Shown here one piece after another: positions 9,388 through 18,151 of a stretch of DNA of 64,000 nucleotides. Under the pieces are notes generated by a model, which was not told the DNA's origin, did not search any database, and saw nothing but the letters and a program-made list of their open reading frames with translations. The translations under genes and the position numbers were made by a program. The stretch is from G020344215 sp039586575. GTDB lineage: Bacteria; Gemmatimonadota; Gemmatimonadetes; Palauibacterales; KS3-K002. The stretch spans positions 1-64,000 of the forward strand of contig JBDHKD010000017.1 in NCBI GenBank assembly GCA_039586575.1. Reading direction: 5' to 3'. Positions within the stretch are counted from its first letter, which is position 1. Every line of letters begins with the position of its first letter.

Positions 9388-10007
9388 CCTTGGATCTCGT
9401 TCAACCGCTGAATCGCTTCGTCGATGAACTCTTCGGCGTCCGGATTCGCCTCGCGCTTCGCCCGGTTCCTCAACTGCTCCAGCGCGCGTAGCTGCGCCAT
9501 GTGGTACTCGTCCTCCGGGACCTTGAGCAGCACGAAGGCATTGTAGTGATACGTGACGCCGTAGCTCGTCTTGACCGCCACTTTCTCGTAGTAGCGTTCC
9601 TCGACTTCCGTCCCGCTGAGGCTGATCTCTTTGACCGCCAGCTCCTGGAAGTTGCGGGCGTACTGCTGCAGACGATCCTTGCCGCCCACCTCGCTGGCCT
9701 GCAAAAGCGAGCTCCAGATGCCGAGCACACTCTCACCCAGCTCCTGCCAGGCCTCGGCCTTGGCCAGACGCAGCCCCATGGCGAAGTCGCTGTATCCCTC
9801 CTCGCCGCCCGAGAAGAACTTCATCCCGTCATCGTCTTCGGGCGGAGCGGTGATCCAATCGGGCCGATCGCCGTCGCTCCGCTCGACCACCACCTCGGTG
9901 CCCACCGGGGCCTCGTCCAGCTCCGCCATCTTGACCGCCCCGCCGCAGCCCAGCGCTCCGACCAGGCCTAGCGTCAGGACTCTCGTGAAGTCACCTGGAC
10001 GGGTCAT
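9384..10007 (-). CDS. LPP20-family lipoprotein
   Basis: A 207-residue lipoprotein that starts the envelope operon. I chose the ATG at 10007 over the longer frame because AGGAGG lies 7-8 bases upstream and the first residues then form a lipoprotein signal with lipobox LGALGC. The body shows DRPDWITAPP, then a glycine-containing strand and a helix rich in Ala/Glu (LRLAKAEAWQELGESVLGIW), as in LPP20 lipoproteins. The last residues are charged. LPP20/FlgP-type proteins sit at the outer membrane; here there are no flagellar genes, so the role is open. Confidence 0.7.
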   Translation of the reverse strand: MTRPGDFTRVLTLGLVGALGCGGAVKMAELDEAPVGTEVVVERSDGDRPDWITAPPEDDDGMKFFSGGEEGYSDFAMGLRLAKAEAWQELGESVLGIWSSLLQASEVGGKDRLQQYARNFQELAVKEISLSGTEVEERYYEKVAVKTSYGVTYHYNAFVLLKVPEDEYHMAQLRALEQLRNRAKREANPDAEEFIDEAIQRLNEIQG

Positions 10008-10283
10008 AACCGTACCTCCTTGGCCGGGGTGTACTCGTCCTTGTCCCTCGCTGGGCTCAGGTGCAAGAAGGGTTCCCGGGCCGGCGGGCAGGGCCTCCAC
10101 CCTAACTTCATGATGTTTAAAGGTTTAGACTACGCGCCGGTCGCTGCGGGTGTGTCCCTGAGAGACAGCGAACCGCCGGCCTGCGTTTCGTTCTGCAACA
10201 CCGAGTTCCGCCCTCGTCGGACGCGCGGCCTTACCCCAATGCTTCGCTCTTGCCGGCCCCTGCCCGGGCCGTAGCATTAGGGC

Positions 10284-10838
10284 ATGCAAAAGGTCAAAGG
10301 CTCGGTTCTCAAGTCCCGGCTCGAGTTCGTCGAGGAGCATTTCGGTGCGGACGGTGTGAAGAAGTTGATGGCGAGTCTCGGCGCTGAAGACCAGGAAGCG
10401 CTGAAGAAGATGCTGCCGTCGACCTGGCTTCCCTTCGAGGTCGGTAAGCGCCTGGACGATGCGATCGTCAACGTGCTCGCTGGCGGCGACCCGCAGTTCT
10501 TCGAGCAGTTGGGCATCGCCTCGGCGGACAAGAACCTCACCACCTTTCACGCCTCTTTCCTGACGCCCGGCGATCCTGAGGCTTTCCTACGGAAGGCGCC
10601 GCAGATTTACGGGCTGTACTACCAGAAGGGGCGCCGCGAGTGGCAGAAGACGGGCGAGCGGGAAGGCTACCTGACGACTTACGAGGCGGAGACTTTCTCC
10701 GCTGCCGACTGTCTCACGGTAGTCGGCTGGTACAAGCGGGCGCTCGAGATGTGTGGCGCGTCCAGCGTCGAGGTCGTCGAGGAAGAGTGCCGCGCCAAGG
10801 GCGGCGAGTTCTGCCGCTACCGGGTGCGCTGGGAGTAG
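10284..10838 (+). CDS. DUF2378 (TIGR02265-like) protein with V4R-like C-terminus
   Basis: A 184-residue soluble protein. The N-terminal half (KGSVLKSRLEFVEEHFGADG, then LLPSTWLPFE-like text) matches my memory of the myxobacterial DUF2378/TIGR02265 family. The C-terminal third resembles a V4R small-molecule sensor domain: YKRALEMCGA, followed by Cys residues spaced as EEECRAKGGEFCRYRV. V4R domains bind small hydrophobic ligands; no ligand can be inferred here. No strong ribosome site is visible. A hairpin (AATGCT...AGCATT around a CGGCCC/GGGCCG stem, 10238-10278) sits directly in front. The 3' end overlaps the convergent glycosidase gene by 22 bases. Confidence 0.7.
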   Translation: MQKVKGSVLKSRLEFVEEHFGADGVKKLMASLGAEDQEALKKMLPSTWLPFEVGKRLDDAIVNVLAGGDPQFFEQLGIASADKNLTTFHASFLTPGDPEAFLRKAPQIYGLYYQKGRREWQKTGEREGYLTTYEAETFSAADCLTVVGWYKRALEMCGASSVEVVEEECRAKGGEFCRYRVRWE

Positions 10839-13480
10839 AGTTCGACCAGAGGTAGCAACGTCATCGCCGTCGACCACGCCTGGTCGGCGGTCACACCGAT
10901 CGCGTATCCCTCGTCTCCGTGCAGCACCTCGGGCCAGGCGCCGAGTGCGTGCAGCCGGTAGAGCCGAGCCGCCTGCTCCCAGTGCCGACGCGCCGCCTCG
11001 CTGCGGCCCGCCTTCGACTCGGCGAGGCTCACCCAACCGGTATAGAGTGGCCAGACCGCACCGGCGTGATATCCGCCCGGCTCGTACTGCGGATCGGAGC
11101 GCGCGAGTAGTCGTACACCCCAGGGCGTCGTGAAATCTTCGCTCGCCATCCTGTCGAGCCAACTCGTGCAGCGCTCCGGCCGCACGGCACCGAGCGCCAG
11201 CGGTACGGCGGTCATGATGGTCTCTGCCATGTCGAGTGAACTGTCGGCGCGCCGTCCATTCGCATAACGGCTCTCGAGCGGATCGTAGAACGAGAGCTCG
11301 AGCGATGCCCGTGCCGCGGCGGCGCGATAAGCCAGCTCCTCGGCAGAGCCCGGCTCATCGAGGGCGCGTGCGGTGCTCTCCAGCTCCGTCAGCGCCGCCA
11401 CCCAGATGCCGGCCAGATAGAGCGAGACGTGATGGTCGCCCAGGCGCCCGAACTCCACCCAGCCGTGCCCGACGTTCGTGTTCTCGATCAGACCGTCACG
11501 GTCGGTGTCAGTGGAGAGGCAGTACTCATAGGCGGCTAGGATGTGTGGCCACTCATTCCGCAGGGTGACACTATCGCCGGTGGCCGCCAGGTAACGGGCT
11601 GCCAGTAACAGATAGAGAGGCGTCGAGTCGGCTGCATCATAGTGCACGACTCCGCTGGTCGTACACTCATGCAAGATCTTGCCGTTCACGTCCTGGTGGC
11701 GGCCGAGAAACACCAGGACCTCGCGCGCCGCCTCGTCCTGGCCTACCGCCAGACTCGCCAACGCGGTCCAGCAGGCGTCACGCCCGAAGTACCACGCATA
11801 GCCCGGCCTGCCGTCCCCGAACGCGCCGGGCCGCGAGCCGCCGTAGCCGGCCACCAGACAAGTACCCAGCTCCGGCACGTGAACCCGATAGGTCGAGAGT
11901 CTCCACTTCGCCCACTCCACGGCTTTCTGCAGCTCGGCGTCGTCGGAGTCGAGGACGGGGCCTGCCGCTCGCTGGCGGCCCCGTGCCGCGAAGCGACGCT
12001 CCGCCCAGCCGCGAAGGTCGACTGCGACCGGCGGAGTCTCGTCACGGTTGGCAGCGAGCAGCAGGATGCGGACGGGACCGCTCAGCTCCAGCTCGGCCCA
12101 GATGCGGACGCGCGAGCGCTGGTCGTCGGATAGATTGTCCACCGAGATGTAGCCCGGCGCCGGGTCGACCCTGACGCCCAGCCACTCGCCCGTCTCGGCT
12201 GTCAGGCTCACGGCGCCACCGCGCTTCGCATAACCCAAGCGGCCAAGCGCGCCCGCCGGGTAGGGCCAGGTAAGCCGGAAATCGGTCTCCAGTGTCCAGG
12301 TCAGCGTGACAGGCTCTCCAGCATCGAGCGCTCGCAACTCGACCAGCACCCCAGCTTCGTCGGGTGCGACCGCCGTGCGCTCGACCACCACACGCCCGCC
12401 GGCGTTGAGCCCACGCTCGATCACTCCCGGCGCCACCACGTACCGGGTGGCAACGACAGAGTCTGGGCGGTCGCTGCTCTGGCGCGCGGCGCTCGACGAC
12501 GCAGCCGTCATGCCGTAATCCCAGCGCGCCACGCCGCGGAACGGGTGGAACCAGATCTCCTCGTGACCTTCCCTCTCCCGGCCGACCAGAAGCGCACGGG
12601 TACCGGCCAGCGTGTAGCCTGCATCGCCTGGCTCGCGTCCCAACCGCAAGTCGTCGCGACTATCGAAGGCCAGCTCGACGCCGGCGCCGATCTCGGGGAC
12701 CGGGGGCACTCTCTCATCGAGCTCGACGGTCGGCGTCGGCGACCGCCAGACGCCTCCCATGAGCCGTACCCGGTGCCCGTTCGACGCGACGCGCGCGAGC
12801 GCGTTGCGCACGAGCCGCTCTCGATGCTGTTCGTAACGGTCGCGAGCGGCGAAGTAGACGTAGGCGCCAATGCACATGGCCCAGCCGTCACCTACCGCGT
12901 ACTCCCACGCCACCCGTCGCTCCGGGTTCACGGTGATGTAGGCCCTCTCCACCGCGACTACGCGACCCTTCTGCGGCCACGCCGTACCCGTGTAGGCGTA
13001 GCGGATCAGCCGCTCACCTTCCCGTGGCACCCAGGTGTAGACGCCGCTACCCAGCCCGTCGAACAACGGGTGACCGCGGAAACTCTGCAGGCCGCGCGAG
13101 TACGGCGCGCCGGAGAACCCGCCGGCCAACTCGTCCACCGCTTCCGGGGACCAGAGCCGGTCGCTCGACTCGTCCGGCGCGGTCTTCTCCCAACCGATTT
13201 GTACCGGAAGCGTCACCGCTGCCAACGTGGCGACGAGACCGCCGCCGGCGCGGACATGAGCGTCAAGGGCCAGACGACTCGCGTGAGGGATAGCCGGCGG
13301 CTCCGTCCAGTGGAACCACACGGTCGTGCCGTAGCCGAGGAGCGTTTCCTCGAGCTCGGAGAGCGTGACGACACCTACCTCCGCTACAGATGACGACTCG
13401 AGCCAGGTCAAGGCTCGCTCGCTCTCTTCTGACGCGGGCCCGGCAGGCCGCACGAACAAAACCTTTGCACGTTCGGGCAT
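10817..13480 (-). CDS. Six-hairpin glycosidase with amidotransferase-like N-terminal domain
   Basis: An 887-residue protein without a signal peptide. Residues about 1-230 have the look of a class-I-glutamine-amidotransferase / ThuA-like fold (VLFVRPAGPA, then VWFHW and GGLVATLAAV), without a clear catalytic Cys triad. A beta domain follows. Residues about 500-880 are an (alpha/alpha)6 barrel: GYAWYFGRDACWTALASL and GHGWVEFGRLGDHHVSLYLA are close to the matching segments of the secreted enzyme at 3049-5673 and to amylo-alpha-1,6-glucosidases. It probably cleaves an alpha-glucan or oligosaccharide in the cytoplasm. Confidence 0.7.
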   Translation of the reverse strand: MPERAKVLFVRPAGPASEESERALTWLESSSVAEVGVVTLSELEETLLGYGTTVWFHWTEPPAIPHASRLALDAHVRAGGGLVATLAAVTLPVQIGWEKTAPDESSDRLWSPEAVDELAGGFSGAPYSRGLQSFRGHPLFDGLGSGVYTWVPREGERLIRYAYTGTAWPQKGRVVAVERAYITVNPERRVAWEYAVGDGWAMCIGAYVYFAARDRYEQHRERLVRNALARVASNGHRVRLMGGVWRSPTPTVELDERVPPVPEIGAGVELAFDSRDDLRLGREPGDAGYTLAGTRALLVGREREGHEEIWFHPFRGVARWDYGMTAASSSAARQSSDRPDSVVATRYVVAPGVIERGLNAGGRVVVERTAVAPDEAGVLVELRALDAGEPVTLTWTLETDFRLTWPYPAGALGRLGYAKRGGAVSLTAETGEWLGVRVDPAPGYISVDNLSDDQRSRVRIWAELELSGPVRILLLAANRDETPPVAVDLRGWAERRFAARGRQRAAGPVLDSDDAELQKAVEWAKWRLSTYRVHVPELGTCLVAGYGGSRPGAFGDGRPGYAWYFGRDACWTALASLAVGQDEAAREVLVFLGRHQDVNGKILHECTTSGVVHYDAADSTPLYLLLAARYLAATGDSVTLRNEWPHILAAYEYCLSTDTDRDGLIENTNVGHGWVEFGRLGDHHVSLYLAGIWVAALTELESTARALDEPGSAEELAYRAAAARASLELSFYDPLESRYANGRRADSSLDMAETIMTAVPLALGAVRPERCTSWLDRMASEDFTTPWGVRLLARSDPQYEPGGYHAGAVWPLYTGWVSLAESKAGRSEAARRHWEQAARLYRLHALGAWPEVLHGDEGYAIGVTADQAWSTAMTLLPLVELYSQRTR

Positions 13481-13559
13481 CGGGAACGGTCCCTTTCGAG
13501 CCAGCGTCTATCATAACACATCGTTCGGTTGGCGGCGCGAGATTGTCGCGCTAAGCAAC

Positions 13560-13589
13560 GAGGCGGAGCGCCCGAAGGCACTCCGCCTC
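13560..13589 (-). terminator. Hairpin terminator downstream of the DUF411 gene
   Basis: Perfect 9-bp inverted repeat GAGGCGGAG / CTCCGCCTC with a 12-base loop, about 40 bases past the stop of the DUF411 selenoprotein candidate. On the minus strand it is followed by GTTGCTT, a weak T-rich tail. It separates this gene from the glycosidase gene starting at 13480. Confidence 0.6.
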
Positions 13590-13628
13590 ACATCAGCTTG
13601 GCAAACTCGAGTCGACGCTGCAGGCCGG

Positions 13629-14126
13629 CTAGTGGCTGGAGTAGACCTCCGTGTTGCCCTGCTCGTCGAATGCCAGCACGTCGAACGGCTCCCTGCGACC
13701 GCCCGGCACCTCCATCCCCGGCGACCCTGCCGGCATGCCCGGAACGGTGAGGCCGACGATCTCGGGCCGCTCCTGGAGTAGTCGCCTGATGTCGTCAGCC
13801 GGAACGTGACCCTCGATGACATAACCGTCTACCGTACCAGTGTGACAGCTTTCCAGGTCGCGGCGGATACCGTAGCGCGACTTGATCGCCAGCAGGTCGT
13901 CCTCGCTCACGTCCACCGTGCTGACCGCGAATCCGTTTTCTCGCAGGTGACCCACCCACGATTCGCAGCAGCCTCAAGTAGGGGTCTTGTAGACCGTGAC
14001 GCCCGCCGATTCCAGAGCAACCTCGCTCGCCCCCGGCAGCCGGCGGGCCTGTAACGCATAGAGCGCCGCGACCAACCCGATCCCGACTAGGGCCCCGGCG
14101 GTGAGTTTTCCCCTCATGTTCGTCAT
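13629..14126 (-). CDS. DUF411 metal-binding protein, candidate selenoprotein (in-frame UGA at codon 51)
   Basis: Read through one UGA, this is a 165-residue DUF411 protein. The ATG at 14126 has GGAGG 8 bases upstream and begins a signal peptide/anchor (LTAGALVGIGLVAALYALQA). DUF411 proteins carry a VYKxPxCGCC metal/redox motif near the start. Here it reads VYKTPT-UGA-GCC followed by ESWVGHLRENGF, so the UGA (13974-13976) stands exactly at the first Cys. The frame stays open to the TAG at 13629 with good family-like sequence (ESCHTGTVDGYVIEGHVPAD, GLTVPGMPAGSPGME). A SECIS-like hairpin follows the UGA. The alternatives are a Cys-to-stop mutation or a single-base assembly error. No selenocysteine machinery lies in the window. 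Confidence 0.75.
13927..13966 (-). promoter_or_regulatory. SECIS-like hairpin directly after the in-frame UGA
   Basis: In the mRNA, seven bases after the UGA, a 7-bp lower stem GCGAAUC/GAUUCGC (13960-13966 with 13927-13933) encloses a 9-base 3' bulge. Above it is a 7-bp upper stem GUGGGUG/CACCUGC (13953-13959 with 13943-13949) with two G-U pairs, capped by the triloop GGU (13950-13952). The loop begins 21 bases after the UGA and its first base is G. As I recall the bacterial SECIS model, the apical loop should be about 16-37 bases downstream with a G in its first two positions, so this fits. Pairing was worked out by eye, not by a folding program. Confidence 0.65.
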
Positions 14127-14238
14127 GCGTACGCGCCTCCTGTGCTCGAGAAGAGACCGGAAACTCTGCGGACCGGGGCTCGGCCGCAAGCCCTTGACCC
14201 ACCGGCCCTTGCCGAAGAAAACCCGAAAGTGCATCTTA

Positions 14239-14261
14239 GGCTCGCACGGCTTGTGCGAGCC
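14239..14261. other. Perfect hairpin in the divergent DUF411 / radical SAM intergenic region
   Basis: GGCTCGCAC / GTGCGAGCC, 9 bp, with a 5-base loop GGCTT. It lies 33 bases before the radical SAM start and 113 bases upstream of the DUF411 start. It could be a leader hairpin of either gene or a protein-binding palindrome. It has no T-tract. Confidence 0.45.
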
Positions 14262-14293
14262 CACGCCTGAGACCAGCGAACCGAAGGGGCCCG

Positions 14294-15349
14294 ATGGAGG
14301 CATCGCCGATCCGAGGCCGCGGCGCCTGCGACAACCCGGCCAACCGCTTCGAATCACTCAGCGTCGTGCGCCATGGCGAGCGCGGCGAGGATGATCCGGC
14401 TCCCCGTACGGAGTTGTTGCGTGACCGTTCACACTCGATCATCGCCCGTAACGACAGCCCCGACGTCGGCTTCGACACGACCGTCAATCCCTACCGCGGC
14501 TGCGAGCACGGGTGTGTCTACTGCTACGCGCGGCCCTACCACGAGTACCTGGGGTTCTCGGCGGGGCTCGACTTCGAGACCAAGATCCTAGTGAAAGAGC
14601 AGGCGCCCGACCTGCTGCGACGCGAGCTCTCCGCGCCGCGCTGGCAGCCGCAGCCCATCCTGCTGAGCGGGGTCACCGACCCGTACCAACCGGTGGAGCG
14701 CCGACTGCGGCTGACCCGGCGCTGCCTCGAGGTGCTGGCCGAGTTCCGCAACCCGGTGGCGATCACGACGAAGAACTACCTGGTGACCCGCGACATCGAC
14801 CTGCTGGTCAAGCTGGCCCGGCACGGGGCCGCCGCAGTAGCGCTTTCGGTAACGACCCTGGACGATGGGCTGCAACGGCGAATGGAGCCGCGCACCTCGT
14901 CCCCGGCGCGGCGCCTCGAGGCCATCGCTCGCCTGGCCGGTGCAGGCGTCCCGGTGGCGGTGACCGTCGCCCCGGTGATCCCTGGCCTTACGGACCACGA
15001 GCTTCCCGCCATCGTCGAGGCAGCGGCGAACGCCGGCGCGCTGAGTGCCGGCTACATAATGCTGAGGCTGCCGCACGGCGTGGGCTCCCTTTTCGAGCGC
15101 TGGCTGGAGCAGCATTATCCGGAACGAAGGGAGAAGGTGCTGGGCCGGATCCGAGAGGTCCGCGGTGGCCGGCTCTACGATTCTCGCTTCAGCGTGCGCG
15201 GGTGCGGTGCCGGTCTCTACGCCGACCAACTGCGTCGATTGTTCGAAGTGACGTGCAAGCGGGCGGGTCTCCGGCCCTCGCTGCCCACCCTGTCAACCGA
15301 CGCCTTCCGCCGACCGGCGCGAGGTGTTCAACTCCGGCTATTCGGTTGA
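14294..15349 (+). CDS. Radical SAM protein, PA0069/SplB-like family
   Basis: A 351-residue radical SAM protein of the group annotated as PA0069-family or Rv2578c-like, distantly related to spore photoproduct lyase. The cluster motif is CEHGCVYC (CxxxCxxC), preceded by TTVNPYRGC as in relatives. ILLSGVTDPYQPVERRLRLT and PVAITTKNYLVTRDIDLL are further family blocks. It binds one [4Fe-4S] cluster and SAM. The substrate of this family is not known to me. The stop overlaps the next ATG by one base (TGATG), so the two genes are likely coupled. Confidence 0.85.
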   Translation: MEASPIRGRGACDNPANRFESLSVVRHGERGEDDPAPRTELLRDRSHSIIARNDSPDVGFDTTVNPYRGCEHGCVYCYARPYHEYLGFSAGLDFETKILVKEQAPDLLRRELSAPRWQPQPILLSGVTDPYQPVERRLRLTRRCLEVLAEFRNPVAITTKNYLVTRDIDLLVKLARHGAAAVALSVTTLDDGLQRRMEPRTSSPARRLEAIARLAGAGVPVAVTVAPVIPGLTDHELPAIVEAAANAGALSAGYIMLRLPHGVGSLFERWLEQHYPERREKVLGRIREVRGGRLYDSRFSVRGCGAGLYADQLRRLFEVTCKRAGLRPSLPTLSTDAFRRPARGVQLRLFG

Positions 15350-15867
15350 TGACGAACGACGAGACAGCGATACGAACTGCAGAGCGATTGGCGGCCGCCT
15401 GGAACGCGAGAGACCTGGAAGGTGTCCTCGCGTTGCTCGCTGAGGATGTCGTCTGGGATGACCCGGCGATGCCGGCGCCGGCCGAGGGTCGCGAAGCAGT
15501 GCGGCGCTTCAGCGAATCGGTCCTGCGTGCCTTCCCCGATTTCCACTTCGAGATCAGGTATCCCATCTGCGTCGCCGCCGACGGCAGCCGTTGCGCTGTG
15601 CCCTGGAGAATCACTGCGACCGGCACCGGTTACCTGGAGCCGCCAGGGTTCGCGCCCACGAATCGCCGCGTCGAGTTCGAGGGTGTCGATCTGCTGGAAT
15701 TCAAGGGTCAGCGGGTGAGCCGAATCGATACGCTGTTCAATCCGCTGTTGCCGGCCGAACAACTTCTCGACTGCCGGCTGCGACCCGTTCCCGGCAGCTG
15801 GCGTGAGAGATGGCTGGTGTGGACGCAGCGACTCAGAGCTGGGTGGCTGCGCATGGCACGCCGCTAG
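15349..15867 (+). CDS. SnoaL-like / NTF2-fold protein
   Basis: A 172-residue protein with a SnoaL-like domain over residues about 8-140: AAWNARDLEGVLALLAEDVV, then PAEGREAVRRFSESVL and FPDFHFEI, which is the standard start of this alpha+beta cone fold. Family members are small hydrolases, isomerases or polyketide cyclases, and many have no known activity. The last 30 residues are basic and aromatic. The start ATG shares a base with the radical SAM stop. Its TAG stop overlaps the CTA of the convergent gene by 4 bases. Confidence 0.75.
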   Translation: MTNDETAIRTAERLAAAWNARDLEGVLALLAEDVVWDDPAMPAPAEGREAVRRFSESVLRAFPDFHFEIRYPICVAADGSRCAVPWRITATGTGYLEPPGFAPTNRRVEFEGVDLLEFKGQRVSRIDTLFNPLLPAEQLLDCRLRPVPGSWRERWLVWTQRLRAGWLRMARR

Positions 15868-18149
15868 AGCTCGACCTCCACAGGTTCGCCGATCCATGAC
15901 TCGGCGACGATCTCCCCATCCAGCCGGACCCGGAAGCGCGTCTCCCTGAGCTCCACACCGACCTGCCGGCCGCGGAACGGCAGTCGTGCCAGGCGCAAGG
16001 ACTCGAGATCGAAGGGGAACGGGTCGACGGTGAACGAGCCTAGCCCGGTCGGCCGGAAGCCGGCCACGTACTTTACGATGAGATCGTTCACCCACGAGTG
16101 TTGGTAGTCGTCGAACCCTCGGTACAGTGAGGGTTCACCGGTTTCCGGGTTGTAGTGCTCGTAGCAGTTGGGTCGTGCAGGATCGCCATCGTGGAACATC
16201 ATGCGTATGGTCTTGCGGATGAACTCCACCGTGCGATCGCGCAGGCCGGGATCGTGATCGATGGATGCCCTGGCGAGTGCCTCGGCCACATGCGAGTTCG
16301 CCATCGGCCAGACGCGGCCGTTCCAAGGACAGTTGTGGCGCTTCCCCTTCCACTCGGCGTCCGGGCTGTAGTAGGGATCGTCGACGCTGCTCGACGGCAC
16401 GGGATAGATGGTCCAGAACTCGTCCGGGTTCAGCAAATGCGAGCGCAGGCCTTCGACCTGCTCGGGACCTACCAGGTCAGTGAAGAACGGGTAGAAGTGG
16501 ACCGCTGCTTTCATGCCGATCCGCTTCATCGAGCTGGGATCGACATCGGAGAACATCAGGCTCGCGTCGTCCCACATGAGTCCCATGATCGCATCGCCCG
16601 TCCGGTCCGCCGCGTTCTCCCATCTCCTCACGCCATCGGCATCGCCCAGTCGCTCGGCGATGGTGGCCAGCGCGCGTTGCAGCTGGTAGGTGTAGACCGT
16701 GGTATCGACGCCTTTTAGACGAATCTTCCGACCCCACGCCTCGCTGTCGGCCTCATCATTCACCGCCATGTAGCGGCTCATGTACTCCTGACCGGTCTCG
16801 TAGTGATCGACCACATCGATGAGGCCACTGTCGTCCGGATCGCGCTCGGCGCCCAGCCACTCGCTATAGTGGACCAGCGGTGCGTAGACCGCCTGCAGGA
16901 AGCGGTCGTCGGGATGCACGGCGTCGACGGCCAGTACGGCGTCGCCCCAGTTCGCGAAGTAGAAGTCGGTGTGCGCCAGGTGATTCACATAGATACGACC
17001 GTGAAGCGCCCCGCTTTCCTTCTGATGGGCAAGGAAGTTGAGGATGACGCCCCGCGCGTGCGCCGGATCGGGAAGCCAACGTAGCTCGCGCGCGTGACAA
17101 CCCGCGCTGTAAGCGATTGGTACATGGAAGTAGCCGGTGCCTTCGCAGCAACCGGGATAGGGATGGTTGCCCGTGCCGCCCTCGTGACTGCAGAGCTGCA
17201 GCCCGTACCAGCGGTAGTACCAGTAGCGCTCGAAGAATGGGTCAGAGCAGGTGAACTCGGGCACCGAACGGAAGTACGCGTCCCAACCCACCCGGCTCAC
17301 CGCACCGGGCTCGGCACCGGCCGGCGGCTCGACCTCGGCGATCGGTGGCGGCGGCGGCATGTGCTCCTTCAGTTGGGCGGCGCGGTTACTCGTCATTTGC
17401 ACGTCGCCCGTGTTCTCGGCCTTCACCTTGCCCCTGAGCGTCGCCGTCGCCTCACCGCCCGCGGGGATGCGGACCCGTGAGGCGACAGCCGCGTAGAGGG
17501 CGCCTGCCGAGGTCACGCCCCTGACCTGGACGCTTGTCTCGAGCCTATGACGCCATTTCTCGGGAAACGGAGTGAGTTCCCAGTGTGGGTCGAAACTCGA
17601 CAGCTCCGCCAGGCGCGCCCAGCCGACCACCCCATCGACCGGCGCGTCCAGCTCGACATCGACACCGACACGGTGGATGTGCAGATCCTGAACGGCGCGC
17701 CGGAAGCGCACCCCGCCGACCCTCGCTTCCACCGTTCCGAGGTCGACGCCATCGGCGTCCTGGACCGTCCACGCCACCGCCAGTAGCGACCTGTCGACGC
17801 TGCCCGCGTTGTGGAACTTCCATTCCGACACGAACCAGCCACCCGGCACGACCGACCGGTGCTCCCAGGCGTGCAGCCCATCTTCCGCCTTGTACTCGCA
17901 AATCAGTTCCGCCGGCGACCAGCGGCGGCCCAGCTGTCTCAGAGCCACCCGACCGCAGGGCAACCCGTCACGCTCGTTCAGCATCGTGACGGTGAAGAGC
18001 GGGGCAAGCTGGTAGTGATAGACGTCGATCTCGTCCCAGAAGCCGGGATACTCGAGCCAGCGCGGGAAGCGCGGGGCGAAGATGATGCCACTACCCGACC
18101 CCAGATAGAACTTGTCGGTACGCTGCAGAAGGTGTAGCGGATCGACCAC
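15864..18149 (-). CDS. Six-hairpin glycosidase, GH63/mannosylglycerate-hydrolase-like
   Basis: A 761-residue cytosolic-type protein. Residues about 1-270 form a beta-sandwich with a Pro-rich linker (EHMPPPPPIAEVEPP). Residues about 300-740 are an (alpha/alpha)6 barrel. NCPWNGRVWPMANSHVAEAL is characteristic of GH63-type glucosidases and mannosylglycerate hydrolases, and GFDDYQHSWVNDLIVKYVAG closes the barrel. It is the last gene of a minus-strand unit with a CBM9-like protein two bases upstream and a metalloprotease-like protein before that. Its exact sugar is unknown. Confidence 0.75.
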   Translation of the reverse strand: MVDPLHLLQRTDKFYLGSGSGIIFAPRFPRWLEYPGFWDEIDVYHYQLAPLFTVTMLNERDGLPCGRVALRQLGRRWSPAELICEYKAEDGLHAWEHRSVVPGGWFVSEWKFHNAGSVDRSLLAVAWTVQDADGVDLGTVEARVGGVRFRRAVQDLHIHRVGVDVELDAPVDGVVGWARLAELSSFDPHWELTPFPEKWRHRLETSVQVRGVTSAGALYAAVASRVRIPAGGEATATLRGKVKAENTGDVQMTSNRAAQLKEHMPPPPPIAEVEPPAGAEPGAVSRVGWDAYFRSVPEFTCSDPFFERYWYYRWYGLQLCSHEGGTGNHPYPGCCEGTGYFHVPIAYSAGCHARELRWLPDPAHARGVILNFLAHQKESGALHGRIYVNHLAHTDFYFANWGDAVLAVDAVHPDDRFLQAVYAPLVHYSEWLGAERDPDDSGLIDVVDHYETGQEYMSRYMAVNDEADSEAWGRKIRLKGVDTTVYTYQLQRALATIAERLGDADGVRRWENAADRTGDAIMGLMWDDASLMFSDVDPSSMKRIGMKAAVHFYPFFTDLVGPEQVEGLRSHLLNPDEFWTIYPVPSSSVDDPYYSPDAEWKGKRHNCPWNGRVWPMANSHVAEALARASIDHDPGLRDRTVEFIRKTIRMMFHDGDPARPNCYEHYNPETGEPSLYRGFDDYQHSWVNDLIVKYVAGFRPTGLGSFTVDPFPFDLESLRLARLPFRGRQVGVELRETRFRVRLDGEIVAESWIGEPVEVEL

Positions 18150-18151
18150 GG

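Noticed and set aside
14512..15348. Long open frame over the radical SAM gene in a second plus frame
   Set aside because: High-GC shadow of the radical SAM gene. Only its C-terminal part, from the ATG at 15349, is a real (SnoaL-like) gene.
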